From assembly GCA_019635485.1 (NCBI GenBank), contig JAHBZL010000037.1, positions 1 through 52,821 on the forward strand: a DNA stretch of 52,821 nt, in the 5' to 3' direction. The DNA comes from Piscinibacter sp. (lineage in GTDB: Bacteria > Pseudomonadota > Gammaproteobacteria > Burkholderiales > Burkholderiaceae_C). Of this stretch, positions 52,210-52,821 are shown piece after piece. Position numbers and translations under genes: made by a program. Numbering within the stretch: the stretch's first letter is position 1; each line of letters opens with the position of its first letter. The notes beneath the pieces are model-generated. The model did not search any database, had not been told where the DNA came from, and saw only the letters and a list, made by a program, of their open reading frames with translations.

Positions 52210-52797
52210 ATGTCCCAGGAACTCGCACCGGGCGCCGTGCCGCCGAGCGCGTCGTCGCGCACGCCGTGGCTGGTCGGCGGCGTGCTGGCCGCGGCGGCGC
52301 TGGCCGCCGGCGCCGGCATGATGATGCGCAGCGCGATGCCCCCGCCGGCCTCGCAGAGCGGCGCCGCGGCGCTCGAGGCACCGGCCGCGCCGGCACCGAC
52401 CCCGTCCGACAAGGTGGCCCACAAGCCGGCTGCGCCGCAGGTGGCCGCGGCGCCGGCCTGCGCCGACTGCGGCGTGGTCGAGTCGGTGCGCGCGGTCAAG
52501 CGCAAGGGGCAGGCCAGCGGTGTCGGCGCGGTGGCCGGCGGCGTGCTCGGCGCCGCGGTGGGCAACCAGTTCGGCAAGGGCAATGGCCGCAGCGCCATGA
52601 CGGTGCTCGGCGCCGTCGGCGGTGGTGTGGCCGGTCACGAGATCGAGAAGCAGGCCAAGAGCGTCGTCGTGCAGCAGGTCACCGTGCGCATGGACGACGG
52701 CAGCGTGCGCACCATCGAGCAGTCGACCGCACCGCGTGTCGGCGAGCGCGTGACCGTGCAGGGCAAGACCCTCAAGCCGGCGCCGTCGGCGGGCTGA
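52210..52797 (+). CDS. Glycine-zipper 2TM domain membrane protein
   Basis: A 195-residue protein. One N-terminal membrane segment (about 19-36, PWLVGGVLAAAALAAGAGM), then an Ala/Pro-rich linker and a glycine-zipper block: GAVAGGVLGAAVGNQFGKGN near 104-123 and AMTVLGAVGGGVAGHEIEKQ near 125-144. The C terminus is a small beta domain (VVQQVTVRMDDGSVRTIEQ). It resembles SlyB/Rickettsia-17-kDa-like glycine-zipper envelope proteins, but with a transmembrane anchor instead of a lipobox. A CADC pair near 83-86 precedes the zipper. The remaining 24 bp of the window hold no gene. Confidence 0.82.
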   Translation: MSQELAPGAVPPSASSRTPWLVGGVLAAAALAAGAGMMMRSAMPPPASQSGAAALEAPAAPAPTPSDKVAHKPAAPQVAAAPACADCGVVESVRAVKRKGQASGVGAVAGGVLGAAVGNQFGKGNGRSAMTVLGAVGGGVAGHEIEKQAKSVVVQQVTVRMDDGSVRTIEQSTAPRVGERVTVQGKTLKPAPSAG

Positions 52798-52821
52798 GAA
52801 GCTGTGAATGAACCCGCCACG

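Overview
The window is very GC-rich DNA whose codons end almost always in G or C. The gene set (a PhaM granule regulator, DUF3567 and DUF3108 proteins, a methionine synthase split into two genes, a glcD/glcE pair, a MHYT-GGDEF-EAL protein) points to a betaproteobacterium of the order Burkholderiales, probably near Rubrivivax, Leptothrix, Piscinibacter or Methylibium. That placement is an inference from gene content; no rRNA or other marker gene is present.

Layout. (1) 1-7683, minus strand: a holin-like cidA/lrgB pair, glcE and glcD of glycolate oxidase (no glcF beside them), a FIST sensor protein, PhaM, a TraB/GumN-TPR lipoprotein-like or secreted protein and a membrane-anchored retropepsin. 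(2) 7742-8155: a VOC-fold protein. (3) 8252-36874, plus strand: a complete-looking extracellular contractile injection system (eCIS; phage-tail-like particle) locus. It begins with its own sigma-54 type regulator, then a textbook enhancer-type promoter (inverted-repeat activator site, IHF site, perfect -24/-12 box), then about 22 tightly packed genes: two small proteins, sheath, tube, a CxxC hub/tape chaperone-like protein, a variable Pro-rich protein, DUF4255 tail terminator, AAA+ ATPase, tube initiator, LysM, hub, spike with HxH tip, gp25, two J-like wedge proteins, gpI, a giant DUF6519 fibre-like protein, two DUF4157-led probable cargo proteins and a small membrane protein. (4) 36844-48555: FAH-family hydrolase, DUF3108 and DUF3567 proteins, a double AAA+ ATPase, a MHYT-GGDEF-EAL protein and the two halves of MetH with an OmpA-like lipoprotein between them. 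(5) 48775-52797: a DUF1800/DUF1501 exported pair and a glycine-zipper membrane protein.

How the parts work together. The eCIS genes encode a contractile sheath around a tube, closed by a DUF4255 cap and resting on a baseplate that carries a spike and fibre. The two last large genes each start with a DUF4157 module, the usual mark of eCIS-linked cargo. One carries a second HExxH metallopeptidase-like motif and the other ends in a RGHL-type nuclease-like region. The adjacent regulator probably switches the whole unit on through sigma-54, but its receiver has lost the phosphorylation residues and its GAFTGA loop reads GAYTTA, so the activation signal is likely unusual.

Unusual features are a 61-bp perfect inverted repeat placed inside the eCIS operon, an adjacent stretch with foreign-looking codon use, no recognisable tape-measure gene, and a histone-like basic segment and a calcium-loop motif inside the fibre protein.
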